Assembly: GCF_016735585.2 (NCBI RefSeq)
Contig: NZ_JAERSE020000002.1
Location: forward strand, 62,001 to 126,000
Reading direction: 5' to 3'
DNA length: 64,000 nucleotides
Source: Chryseobacterium tagetis
GTDB taxonomy: Bacteria > Bacteroidota > Bacteroidia > Flavobacteriales > Weeksellaceae
The translations under genes and the position numbers were made by a program. This document shows positions 44,748 to 52,623 of this stretch, piece after piece (the stretch's first letter is position 1; each line of letters begins with the position of its first letter). The notes beneath the pieces are model-generated. The model had not been told where the DNA came from. It searched no databases and saw only the letters and a program-made list of their open reading frames with translations.

Positions 44748-45914
44748 TTATTCTGTAACTAAAATTTTCTTGTTTAATAATGCTTTTCCGGATTCATCAG
44801 TAATATTGATCAAATAAGCTCCGTTCACTAAATTTTTGAGATACACCTGCTGGTTTAATGAACCATCTCTTACCGATAAACTCTGCTTCATGATACTTTT
44901 TCCGGACAAATCAAAAACAGTCATTGTAAGCTTTCCTTTTACCGATTTATCATTTACATTTACAGTAATGTAATGCTCATCTACACGAGTCGGATAAATA
45001 TCCAGATTTGCCAAGGCATTGCCAGAAGTCATTCTATCGTTTGCAAAATATTTACTTGCAAGGTCATAAATATGCAGGTTTTGCTCTCCGGCAAGTTGCT
45101 TGGCCTGCAGATTTTTCAGATCAACTTCGTATAAAGCAGCTCCTTTTGCACTTGCAACAACGACTTTACCTTGTGAGTTCACTGCAGCACCATTTACCGA
45201 ATAATTTTCAGGAATTCCAGAAATCTTTCCTACGAATTTAGCCTTTAGTTCTTTTGTTGAAATTTTGAAAACATTGCCTGAAGCTGAAAAAACATAAAAG
45301 TTATTCTCTGCATCTGCAATCATATCGCCTCCAAAACCAGTTTCAAGAGCTGTAAAAGAATTTTTTGCATTATCAAGATCATCTTTAATAATTCCTAGAT
45401 CATTAACTACGTAACGATTTCCTTTCTTGCTGATCTGTAAGAACTGAGTTCCTGAGTTATTAATGGCATATATATTTCCGTCATATCCGGTTGCCATTCT
45501 CGTGATATGTGAATTAATATCACAAGAAGTTACTCTCACAATATCATTTTCCACCAGTGTAATTTCTTTTGTTTTCGCATTTAAAACATAAATATTCGAT
45601 GAAAACATAGGCATATACACCAGATTATTACTGAAAGCATCGTATGCTAATGTCGCAATTGAGGCAGTCTGAGAATTATTGTAGGCATTTTTATCTTCAG
45701 TTACCCAGCCGTTTCTTATCTGCGAAAATACTTTTGGTGAAGACGTTTCTGTAAAAATACTTTCACCGGAAACACCTTTTGTTCCGTCAATAGCACGGAA
45801 ATCATTGAAAACAATATTTGGAGTGTCTTTTCCTACCAAAGCGAAAAAATCCTGTTGTGCTGAAGCATTTGCTCCTATCAAAAGTAAAAATAAAGGGAAT
45901 AAATGTTTTTTCAT
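44748..45914 (-). CDS. T9SS-secreted beta-propeller-like protein with type A sorting domain
   Basis: A 388-residue exported protein. The signal peptide (about 1-19) ends ANASAQ. The middle (about 40-290) is made of repeated short beta units (YVLNAKTKEITLVE, NIYAINNSGTQFLQIS, NFYVFSASGNVFKIS, ALYEVDLKNLQAKQL), suggesting a beta-propeller. The last 80 residues are a type A type-IX-secretion sorting domain: ITVNVNDKSVKGKLTMTVFD, then QQVYLKNLVNGAYLINI and a closing KKILVTE. The protein is therefore expected at the cell surface or secreted. Its ligand is unknown. Confidence 0.88.
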   Translation of the reverse strand: MKKHLFPLFLLLIGANASAQQDFFALVGKDTPNIVFNDFRAIDGTKGVSGESIFTETSSPKVFSQIRNGWVTEDKNAYNNSQTASIATLAYDAFSNNLVYMPMFSSNIYVLNAKTKEITLVENDIVRVTSCDINSHITRMATGYDGNIYAINNSGTQFLQISKKGNRYVVNDLGIIKDDLDNAKNSFTALETGFGGDMIADAENNFYVFSASGNVFKISTKELKAKFVGKISGIPENYSVNGAAVNSQGKVVVASAKGAALYEVDLKNLQAKQLAGEQNLHIYDLASKYFANDRMTSGNALANLDIYPTRVDEHYITVNVNDKSVKGKLTMTVFDLSGKSIMKQSLSVRDGSLNQQVYLKNLVNGAYLINITDESGKALLNKKILVTE

Positions 45915-46013
45915 AGTATATAAATTTTGCTTTAATCATTTTAGTATGACTAAGTTACATAATTTATAGATTGAATTTGAAAAATTTTTAATTAATAGTT
46001 ATTCTACTCTCTT

Positions 46014-46092
46014 TCTCATTCCGTAGGAATCTAAGCAACGATTTTAAATAATAAATCTCTACAAAATAGATCTAGATTCCTACAGAATGACA
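46014..46092. repeat. Dispersed palindromic repeat, family A, copy 2
   Basis: Left arm 46014-46033 (ends CCGTAGGAATCTA) and right arm 46073-46092 match at 18 of 20 positions around a 39-base loop. It shares both arms with the copy at 15846-15906. Together with the family B element just after it, it fills most of the 315-bp gene-free stretch 45915-46229. Confidence 0.78.
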
Positions 46093-46132
46093 AACTAAGA
46101 GATTATTCAGAATGGCAGTAATACATAAAAAA

Positions 46133-46204
46133 CTCTCGCAGATTTTGCGGATTTAGCAGATGATTATGTCTAAAAATCTGCGTAATCTGTAAAATCTGCG
46201 AGAG
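46133..46204. repeat. Dispersed palindromic repeat, family B, copy 4 (best preserved)
   Basis: Arms of 29 bases (46133-46161 and 46176-46204) are inverted repeats with about four mismatches, beginning CTCTCGCAGATTTTGCGG and ending AAAATCTGCGAGAG, around a 14-base loop. It lies between the cysS stop and the T9SS gene start. Confidence 0.8.
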
Positions 46205-46229
46205 ATATATTTAAAGTTAAACTCTAATT

Positions 46230-47696
46230 CTAATTCAAAACGTAAGTTGTTCCGTCTCTTCCGTCTTTCAGTTCGATACCCTCTGCAAGAAGTTTATCAC
46301 GAATTTGATCTGAAAGTTCGAAGTTTTTGGATTTTCTTGCCTGATTTCTCAGTTCAATTAACACCTGTAATGTCTGATCCAGCTTTTCATTGTTATTTTC
46401 TTCAATAGCCTGCAATCCTAAGACATCAAAAACAAGGGCATTTAAAGTAGATTTTAATTCCTCTAAATCCTTAGTTGAGATGGTTTCTTTAGCATCATTT
46501 AAAGCAAAAATATATTTTACTGCTTCAAATAAGTGAGCAATCAGAACAGGAGAGTTGAAATCATCTGTTAAAGCATCATAAGCTTTATTTTTCCATTCTT
46601 CAAAACTGAAGCCTGATTGTTTTTCGTCATTAGGGACAATTGAGTTTAATACTTTAATAGCTTCCATTAATCTAACGAAACCTTTTTCACTTGCCAGCAT
46701 CGCATCATTAGAAATATCCAAAACACTTCTGTAATGAGCCTGTAGAAAACAAAAACGTACAATCGCCGGATGGAAAGGTTTTTCAAAGAAATCATTTTCA
46801 CCCGTTACCAATTGCATAGGCAAAATATAATTCCCTGTTGATTTACTCATACGCTGAGCATTCATTGTCAACATATTTGCATGCATCCAGTAATTTACCG
46901 GAGCGGTATCATTGCAAGCTTTTCCCTGAGCGATTTCACATTCGTGGTGAGGGAATTTCAGATCCATTCCTCCTCCGTGAATATCGAAAGTCTCTCCCAG
47001 ATATTTAGTGCTCATTGCTGTACATTCAAGATGCCATCCCGGGAAACCTTCTCCCCAAGGCGAATTCCATCTCATAATGTGCGCCGGAGAAGCTTTTTTC
47101 CAAAGGGCGAAATCCTGTGGATTTTTCTTTTCACCCTGTCCGTCTAAGTCACGGGTATTCGCGAAAAGCTCTTCAATATTTCTTTTTGAAAGTTCACCGT
47201 AGTTTAAGCCTCTTCTGTTGTATTCCAACACATCAAAATATACAGAACCGTTGCTTTCATAAGCGAATCCTCTTTCAATTAATTTTTGAGTCAATTCAAT
47301 TTGCTCAACGATGTGACCAGTTGCTGTCGGCTCGATATTCGGAGGCAATAAATTGAAAATATCCAATACTTTATGAAAATCTACTGTGTATTTTTGTACG
47401 ATTTCCATAGGTTCCAGCTTTTCAAGACGGGTTTGTTTAACGAATCTATCGTTATTTACATCGCCATCATCGGTAAGGTGACCTGCATCTGTGATATTTC
47501 TTACGTATCTTACTTTATACCCAAGATGCATTAAGCTTCTGTAAATAAAGTCGAAGGAAAGGAAAGTTCTTACATTTCCCAAATGCACATTGCTGTAAAC
47601 GGTAGGTCCACAAACATACATTCCAACATTTCCTTCTAAAATGGGTTTAAATATTTCTTTTTCGCCTGCAAGCGAGTTGTATATTTTTAGTTGCAT
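46230..47696 (-). CDS. cysS: Cysteine--tRNA ligase
   Basis: A 488-residue class I aminoacyl-tRNA synthetase that charges tRNA-Cys. Visible motifs are the N-terminal [15 protein letters not shown] (HIGH-like HLGN and the zinc Cys), [15 protein letters not shown] and HHECEIAQ (further zinc ligands), and the KMSKS-type loop RMSKSTGN. The C-terminal helical domain ends with [17 protein letters not shown]. It lies downstream of folE and a dinB gene on the same strand. Between dinB and cysS there is a 25-codon ORF ending in a run of Cys codons, likely a regulatory leader. No terminator was found after it; a family B repeat follows the stop. Confidence 0.95.
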   Translation of the reverse strand: MQLKIYNSLAGEKEIFKPILEGNVGMYVCGPTVYSNVHLGNVRTFLSFDFIYRSLMHLGYKVRYVRNITDAGHLTDDGDVNNDRFVKQTRLEKLEPMEIVQKYTVDFHKVLDIFNLLPPNIEPTATGHIVEQIELTQKLIERGFAYESNGSVYFDVLEYNRRGLNYGELSKRNIEELFANTRDLDGQGEKKNPQDFALWKKASPAHIMRWNSPWGEGFPGWHLECTAMSTKYLGETFDIHGGGMDLKFPHHECEIAQGKACNDTAPVNYWMHANMLTMNAQRMSKSTGNYILPMQLVTGENDFFEKPFHPAIVRFCFLQAHYRSVLDISNDAMLASEKGFVRLMEAIKVLNSIVPNDEKQSGFSFEEWKNKAYDALTDDFNSPVLIAHLFEAVKYIFALNDAKETISTKDLEELKSTLNALVFDVLGLQAIEENNNEKLDQTLQVLIELRNQARKSKNFELSDQIRDKLLAEGIELKDGRDGTTYVLN

Positions 47697-47767
47697 TGAT
47701 TTAAATTAAAAGATGTAATGATTTATAAATTTAGTTTAAAGTTTAATGAGTAAAAGGGTTTCGTCTT

Positions 47768-47845
47768 TTAACAGCAGCATTTACAGCAACAACAAATAAT
47801 GGTTGTTACAAAAATCTTATCTGAAACTTTTTTAAATTTTATCAT
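47768..47845 (-). CDS. Poly-cysteine mini-ORF, candidate leader peptide of cysS
   Basis: A 25-codon ORF (ATG at 47845, TAA at 47770-47768) whose product begins MIKFKKVSDK and ends CCCCKCCC: seven cysteines in the last eight residues, encoded TGT TGT TGC TGT AAA TGC TGC TGT. It starts two bases after the dinB stop and ends 71 bases before the cysS ATG. A run of codons for the amino acid handled by the next gene is the signature of a ribosome-stalling leader peptide. No clear intrinsic terminator lies between it and cysS; a weak stem (GT(T)AAAAG with CTTTTAC) overlaps its stop. The alternative is a real tiny Cys-rich protein that binds metal or redox agents. Function inferred, not shown. Confidence 0.65.
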   Translation of the reverse strand: MIKFKKVSDKIFVTTIICCCCKCCC

Positions 47846-47847
47846 TA

Positions 47848-48279
47848 TTAAATTGCTTTTAAATGATGTTGTAAGTGCTCAATATAATCATTAATGATAT
47901 ATTCCAATGTGAATATTTTAGTTTCTGTCTTCGTCATATCACAGGTTCTTTGCAGATCCTCATCAGAAATATTTTCAACAACGTTTACAATCTGCAGATT
48001 TAAAAATTTCCAAAGATTAATAATATCCGAAGTTGGAACATTCTGATAATTCTGCGCTTTCACCCAAAAATTCTGATCATAGACAATATTCTCATTTTCT
48101 TTATACTGAGTAATTACAAATCTTCTGATATTTGATAAAGCACTATCACAAAGATGGCCTAAAATTTCTTTTTTTGACCATTTTTCAGGAGAAATTTTAG
48201 CAGACCATTGTTCTTCTGAAATATTTCCGAACCTTTGCAGCTCTTCGTTGACAATATTTTTAAGAATCTTATAGTCCAT
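47848..48279 (-). CDS. DinB-family protein
   Basis: A 143-residue four-helix-bundle protein of the DinB/YfiT-like superfamily. Metal-binding His positions are visible in SKKEILGHLCDSA (first His) and the C-terminal DYIEHLQHHL. Such proteins are often nickel- or zinc-dependent thiol transferases; in Firmicutes and Bacteroidota some use bacillithiol (BstA-like), which would fit the bshA gene in this window, but this link is speculative. It starts 11 bases after the folE stop, so it is in the same operon. Confidence 0.85.
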   Translation of the reverse strand: MDYKILKNIVNEELQRFGNISEEQWSAKISPEKWSKKEILGHLCDSALSNIRRFVITQYKENENIVYDQNFWVKAQNYQNVPTSDIINLWKFLNLQIVNVVENISDEDLQRTCDMTKTETKIFTLEYIINDYIEHLQHHLKAI

Positions 48280-48290
48280 AATTACCTTAA

Positions 48291-48959
48291 TTAATAATCC
48301 AATTTAGCATGACTTCCTACATAATGTAAGAATTCCTGCCTTGTAATAGGATTGGTTCTGAAAATCCCACTCAATTCTGCTGTTATCGTAGAACTTGCCG
48401 TATCTTTAATTCCTCTACAATTTACGCAAAGATGCTTTGCATCGATGATACAAGCGACATCTTTTGTTCCCAACGCTTCTTTTAAAGCATCCACAATCTG
48501 CATGGTCAGTCTTTCCTGAACCTGTGGTCTTTTTGCATAATAATCAACTATTCTGTTGATTTTTGAAAGGCCGATCACTTCTCCGTTCGAAATATAAGCA
48601 ACGTGCGCTCTTCCGATGATCGGCAAAAAGTGATGTTCACAGAATGAATATACGGTAATGTCTTTTTCCACCAACATCTGGCGGTATTTATATTTGTTTG
48701 AAAATGTAGAAATTCCCGGTTTATTTTCCGGAAGAAGGCCTCCAAAAATTTCATTTACATACATCTTTGCCACACGTTTCGGAGAGTCTTTCAATGAATC
48801 ATCGGTCATATCCATCCCTAATGTTTCCATGATTTCCCCAAAAAGTTTTGTAATTTTCTCTACTTTCTCTTCTGGCGATTTATCAAAAGCATCTTTCCTT
48901 ATAGGCGTATGTTCTTTTCCAGTGAAAATATCATCGTCGTTATCAGTAAAATCAACCAT
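48291..48959 (-). CDS. folE: GTP cyclohydrolase I
   Basis: A 222-residue type IA GTP cyclohydrolase, the entry enzyme of tetrahydrofolate and pterin synthesis. Zinc and catalytic residues are visible in YSFCEHHFLPIIGRAHVAYI (Cys, His, His) and KHLCVNCRGIKDTASSTITAEL (second zinc Cys). The N-terminal about 40 residues are a poorly conserved helical extension, usual in the family. It is the first gene of a folE-dinB-leader-cysS unit with a full promoter box 17 bases upstream. Confidence 0.95.
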   Translation of the reverse strand: MVDFTDNDDDIFTGKEHTPIRKDAFDKSPEEKVEKITKLFGEIMETLGMDMTDDSLKDSPKRVAKMYVNEIFGGLLPENKPGISTFSNKYKYRQMLVEKDITVYSFCEHHFLPIIGRAHVAYISNGEVIGLSKINRIVDYYAKRPQVQERLTMQIVDALKEALGTKDVACIIDAKHLCVNCRGIKDTASSTITAELSGIFRTNPITRQEFLHYVGSHAKLDY

Positions 48960-48975
48960 TTTTATTTAATTTGCA

Positions 48976-48983
48976 CAAAAATA
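48976..48983 (-). promoter_or_regulatory. Promoter -7 box of the folE operon
   Basis: TATTTTTG on the minus strand, a full TAnnTTTG match 16 bases before the folE ATG. Confidence 0.55.
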
Positions 48984-49057
48984 CGGATAAAATCGGTTCC
49001 ATTTATTTGAATCCGACTGAAAAAATTATCTTTTAACCCACACTTTCATTATAAGCT

Positions 49058-50212
49058 ATGATTATTGTTCAAGAAGTACAAAACGAAACTCAAAAAAAGG
49101 AATTTTTAGAATTTCCGGCAAGACTTTATCAGCATGATCAAAATTATATCAGACCTCGAAATATCGATATTGAAGATGTTTTTAATCCTGAGAAAAATAA
49201 ATTCTTTAAAAAAGGAGAATGTGTAAGGTTTCTCTTTAAAAATAAACATAATGAGACGATAGGCAAAGTTGCAGTTTTCATTAATGACACTTATGAACAG
49301 AAACAACCCACCGGCGGATTTGGATTTTTTGATTGCATTAATGATCAGGAAACTGCAAATTTTATCTTTGACCATTGCAAAAAATGGCTTCAACAGAGAG
49401 GAATGGAAGCTATGGATGGACCGATAAACTTCGGTGAACGTGATAAGTTCTGGGGACTTGTCATTGAAGGATATGTTGAACCTCTGTTTGGGATGAATTA
49501 TAACTTCCCTTATTACAAAGAGCTTTTTGAAAATTATGGCTTCAACATCTATTTTGAACAGCTTTGTTTTTCCAGACCCATTTTTGCAGAAGTATCGAGA
49601 GTTTTCACTGTAATGCACTCGAAACACAGCAAAAATCCTGATATCTCAGCAAGGCCAATGACAAAAACTAATCTAGGAAAATTTGCCAAAGATTTTACTG
49701 AGATTTACAATAAAGCTTGGGCAGCACATGGTGAAGGAAAATGTTTGGATGAAACAAAGACATTGAAAATGTTCAATACCATGAAACCTATCATTAACGA
49801 GCATATTTCCTGGTTTGTATATGAAAAGGAAAAGCCAATTGCGATGTGGATGAATCTTCCGGACACCAACCAATGGATTAAATATTTAAACGGAAAATTC
49901 GGAATTTGGGAAAAGCTTAAATTTCTTTGGGTGAAAAAGTTTAAGAAAAATGAAAAAATGATAGGAATCGTTTTTGGAATCATCCCCGAATGGCAAAAAA
50001 AAGGTATTGAAGGATATATGATCTGGGAAGGAACTCAGCATTTGAGAAAACATACTGATTTTAAGGTTACAGAAATGCAATGGATTGGTGATTTTAATCC
50101 TAAGATGATAAAGATTGCTGAGAATCTGGATACAACGGTGACAAGAAAATTGGCAACCTATCGTTATCTATTTGATAGGGATAAGGAATTTGAGAGACAT
50201 CCTGAATTATAA
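49058..50212 (+). CDS. GNAT-fold acyltransferase-like protein of unknown substrate
   Basis: A 384-residue soluble protein of a family widespread in Bacteroidota that resembles GNAT/N-acyltransferases (YghO-like). Conserved blocks are LYQHDQNYIRP and KFFKKGECVRFLFK at the N-terminus, MDGPINFGERDKFWGLVIEG in the middle, and a C-terminal GIIPEWQKKGIEGYMIWEG where the acyl-CoA site is expected. Relatives are sometimes mis-named after folE because the two genes are neighbours; here, too, it is divergent from folE with 98 bases between. Substrate unknown. The ATG at 49058 is the only sensible start. Confidence 0.78.
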   Translation: MIIVQEVQNETQKKEFLEFPARLYQHDQNYIRPRNIDIEDVFNPEKNKFFKKGECVRFLFKNKHNETIGKVAVFINDTYEQKQPTGGFGFFDCINDQETANFIFDHCKKWLQQRGMEAMDGPINFGERDKFWGLVIEGYVEPLFGMNYNFPYYKELFENYGFNIYFEQLCFSRPIFAEVSRVFTVMHSKHSKNPDISARPMTKTNLGKFAKDFTEIYNKAWAAHGEGKCLDETKTLKMFNTMKPIINEHISWFVYEKEKPIAMWMNLPDTNQWIKYLNGKFGIWEKLKFLWVKKFKKNEKMIGIVFGIIPEWQKKGIEGYMIWEGTQHLRKHTDFKVTEMQWIGDFNPKMIKIAENLDTTVTRKLATYRYLFDRDKEFERHPEL

Positions 50213-50388
50213 TTAAAAATAAACCTCATGAATTCAGCATCTATGCCAATTACTTTTTTCTGTCATTTTCTATTTATAAATTATCCTAATAATTTTTTAT
50301 TTACGGTTCAAAAAATGAGAAATATATAAAAAATGAGGTATTTAACTAATCATTATTAATACCTAGAAATTAATCACATATATTTTCG

Positions 50389-50396
50389 TAATTTTG
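50389..50396 (+). promoter_or_regulatory. Promoter -7 box of the hypothetical secreted protein
   Basis: TAATTTTG, a full TAnnTTTG match 26 bases before the ATG at 50423. The rest of the gap 50213-50388 holds no gene or repeat that I can support. Confidence 0.55.
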
Positions 50397-50422
50397 AATA
50401 TTATAGAAAATTTATAATTATT

Positions 50423-51112
50423 ATGAAAAAGAAAATTACAGTAATCTTCAGTATACTATACGTCACACTTTCAGCACAACAAGCCAATGCATTTTCTTAC
50501 AATGGGGGGCTATTTGCAGAGAGATCAATGTACCAAGTACCATCAAATAATGCAAAAAGAAATTTATCTTATGATGAGATACAAGGGACACCATATTATG
50601 AGAAAAATTTTTCATTAGCTAAATTTGTAATCCCTGAAAACGTAGAAACAGCACCAGCAAGATATAATATTTATTTAGATGAAGTAGAATTTATAAAAGA
50701 TGATAAAACATATGCTCTACCACCAGATAGTCCATTTAAGAAAATTGAATTCATTAATACTGGGGAAACATTAGTAAAACTTAATAATGGAGATGAATTA
50801 AGTGGCTATTTTTTTGAAATTGTAAATGGTAAATATTCTCTTTATAAAAAATTGAAAATGAAATTTAATGATTTCGTTCCTGCACCAAATTCTTATGCAA
50901 TGGACAAACCTGCAAATTTTCATAGTTTTGATCCTCTTTTTTATATCAGAACAGAAAAAGGATTCATCAAAAAACCTAAAAATCAGAAAGAAATCATCGA
51001 ACAAATTCCTGATAAAAAGGATGTTTTAACTACATTTTTCAAAGAAAATAAAATAAAATTTGATAAAGAAGAAGATCTTAAAAAATTGGTTAATTTTTTA
51101 AATCAAAACTAA
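50423..51112 (+). CDS. Exported protein of unknown function
   Basis: A 229-residue protein with a signal peptide (about 1-23, QQANAF). I do not recognise a family. It has a conserved-looking beta-rich centre (IYLDEVEFIKDDKTYALPPDSPFKKIEF, shown in part) and a Lys-rich helical end (FDKEEDLKKLVNFLNQN). Two tracts look like a substrate or partner-binding protein rather than an enzyme. The gene and its upstream gap are more AT-rich than the metabolic genes around it, hinting at recent acquisition or relaxed selection. It is monocistronic, with its own promoter box and a shared terminator. Confidence 0.75.
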   Translation: MKKKITVIFSILYVTLSAQQANAFSYNGGLFAERSMYQVPSNNAKRNLSYDEIQGTPYYEKNFSLAKFVIPENVETAPARYNIYLDEVEFIKDDKTYALPPDSPFKKIEFINTGETLVKLNNGDELSGYFFEIVNGKYSLYKKLKMKFNDFVPAPNSYAMDKPANFHSFDPLFYIRTEKGFIKKPKNQKEIIEQIPDKKDVLTTFFKENKIKFDKEEDLKKLVNFLNQN

Positions 51113-51119
51113 AAATATA

Positions 51120-51146
51120 AGCCTTGTAAAATTACAAGGCTTTTTA
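51120..51146. terminator. Bidirectional terminator, also end of the methionine cluster
   Basis: AGCCTTGTAA pairs with TTACAAGGCT around two bases, with TTTTTATTTT on the right and A-rich sequence on the left. It ends both the + strand gene and metF. Confidence 0.82.
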
Positions 51147-51148
51147 TT

Positions 51149-52108
51149 TTAAAACAACTCCCCCGCTACTTTCTTAATATTATCACTTTTTCCCATTGAA
51201 TAAAAATGCAGAACAGGAACTCCGAAATCCAGCAATTCTCTACATTGATTAATCGCCCACTCAATTCCGATTTGTTTTACCGCTTCATTATTCTTTGCTT
51301 TTTCCACTTCATTAATTAATTCTTCAGGTAAATCGATTTTGAAGATTTGAGGTAACACTTTTAAATGTTTTTTCGTTGCGATCGGTTTAATGCCTGGAAT
51401 AATTGGTACAGTAATTCCCATTTCACGAGCTTTTGTTACAAACTCGATATATTTTTTATTGTCAAAAAACATTTGGGTAACAATATAATCTGCTCCTGCA
51501 TCCACTTTTTGTTTCAGCCATTTCAGATCATAGTTCATAGAAGGTGCTTCCATATGTTTTTCAGGATAACCGGCAACTCCGATGCAGAATTTATTATGTT
51601 CATCACATACCTCATCCTGATTGTGAAGATATTTCCCTCTTCCTAAATCATTAATCTGATTTACCAAATCCATTGCACTTGCATGACCTCCGTTTGTTGG
51701 CTCAAAATACTGATGTCCTTTCATTGCATCACCACGCAAAGCCATTACATTATCAATTCCAAGGTACATACAGTCAACTAAAAGATATTCTGTTTCTTCC
51801 TTTGTAAAACCTCCGCAAAGCAAGTGTGGAACTGTATCTACATTATATTTATGTTGAATCGCTGCACAAATTCCCAGTGTTCCGGGACGCATTCTTGTGA
51901 GACGGCGTTCCATCAAACCATTTCCTTTGTCAATGTAAATATATTCTTCTCTGGAAGTCGTCACATCAATAAATGGAGGGTTAAATTCCATCAAAGGATC
52001 AATATTGGTATATAAATCCTCAATCCCTATTCCTTTTTGTGGAGGAACCACTTCTAGAGAAAAAAGTGTTTTGCCATTGGCATTTTTTATATGGTCGGTA
52101 ATTTTCAT
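51149..52108 (-). CDS. metF: Methylenetetrahydrofolate reductase
   Basis: A 319-residue flavoprotein that makes 5-methyl-tetrahydrofolate for methionine synthase. Visible family segments are FSLEVVPPQKG, FIDVTTSREEY, VPHLLCGGFTKEETE, NVMALRGDAMKG and ADYIVTQMFFDNKKYIEFV. It is the last gene of the minus-strand methionine cluster, 33 bases after the small secreted protein, and stops next to a bidirectional terminator. The ATG at 52108 gives the standard N-terminus. Confidence 0.95.
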   Translation of the reverse strand: MKITDHIKNANGKTLFSLEVVPPQKGIGIEDLYTNIDPLMEFNPPFIDVTTSREEYIYIDKGNGLMERRLTRMRPGTLGICAAIQHKYNVDTVPHLLCGGFTKEETEYLLVDCMYLGIDNVMALRGDAMKGHQYFEPTNGGHASAMDLVNQINDLGRGKYLHNQDEVCDEHNKFCIGVAGYPEKHMEAPSMNYDLKWLKQKVDAGADYIVTQMFFDNKKYIEFVTKAREMGITVPIIPGIKPIATKKHLKVLPQIFKIDLPEELINEVEKAKNNEAVKQIGIEWAINQCRELLDFGVPVLHFYSMGKSDNIKKVAGELF

Positions 52109-52141
52109 TTAAATATTATTAATCTATTTTTTATATGTTTT

Positions 52142-52621
52142 TTAGTTTTTATAAATCCAGTCCGTGACCAGAGTATTGGAATCTCCGCATTCATCATAGG
52201 AATCAAGAGAAAATGAAATTTTAAATCTGTATTTTTTATCATTAAAGGCTTCAAAGAATTTGCTGCTTTGCAAGACTTCAAAATCAGATTTAATATTTAC
52301 ATCATAAATATAGGTTTGACCTGGTTTAAGAGATATAGATTTATCCTTATAAGTAAAGCAGTCAATATCTTTTTTCGCCAACGAAAAAGCTTCAAAAGAC
52401 TGAGTTTTTTCATTGTATAATTCTAATTCTGTTACTCTCATATTGCAGAAATTAATCTCTTTGGGAATTTTGAAAGATTTATCATCACTGTTTTTAATCA
52501 ATAATTTAAACTTGCCTACTTGCTTTAGATTTTCAGCATTTACAGCAGCCAGATAATTACATTTCTGTGTGTATGCAAAAATGTTCATGATTAAAAATAA
52601 AATGATGATTAGTTTTTTCAT
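52142..52621 (-). CDS. Small exported protein inside the methionine cluster
   Basis: A 159-residue exported protein with a signal peptide (about 1-18, FAYTQK). The mature chain is beta-rich with Cys at four positions (KCNYLA, NFCNMR, DCFTYK, ECGDSN), which could form two disulfides. No family is recognised. The metH stop is 2 bases upstream and metF starts 33 bases downstream, so it is co-transcribed with methionine genes although it is exported; a link to that pathway is not evident. Confidence 0.78.
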   Translation of the reverse strand: MKKLIIILFLIMNIFAYTQKCNYLAAVNAENLKQVGKFKLLIKNSDDKSFKIPKEINFCNMRVTELELYNEKTQSFEAFSLAKKDIDCFTYKDKSISLKPGQTYIYDVNIKSDFEVLQSSKFFEAFNDKKYRFKISFSLDSYDECGDSNTLVTDWIYKN

Positions 52622-52623
52622 AA

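Noticed and set aside
50229-50330. A 33-codon ATG frame in the gap before the exported orphan
   Set aside because: No ribosome-binding or promoter signal, no recognisable composition, and the region is very AT-rich.
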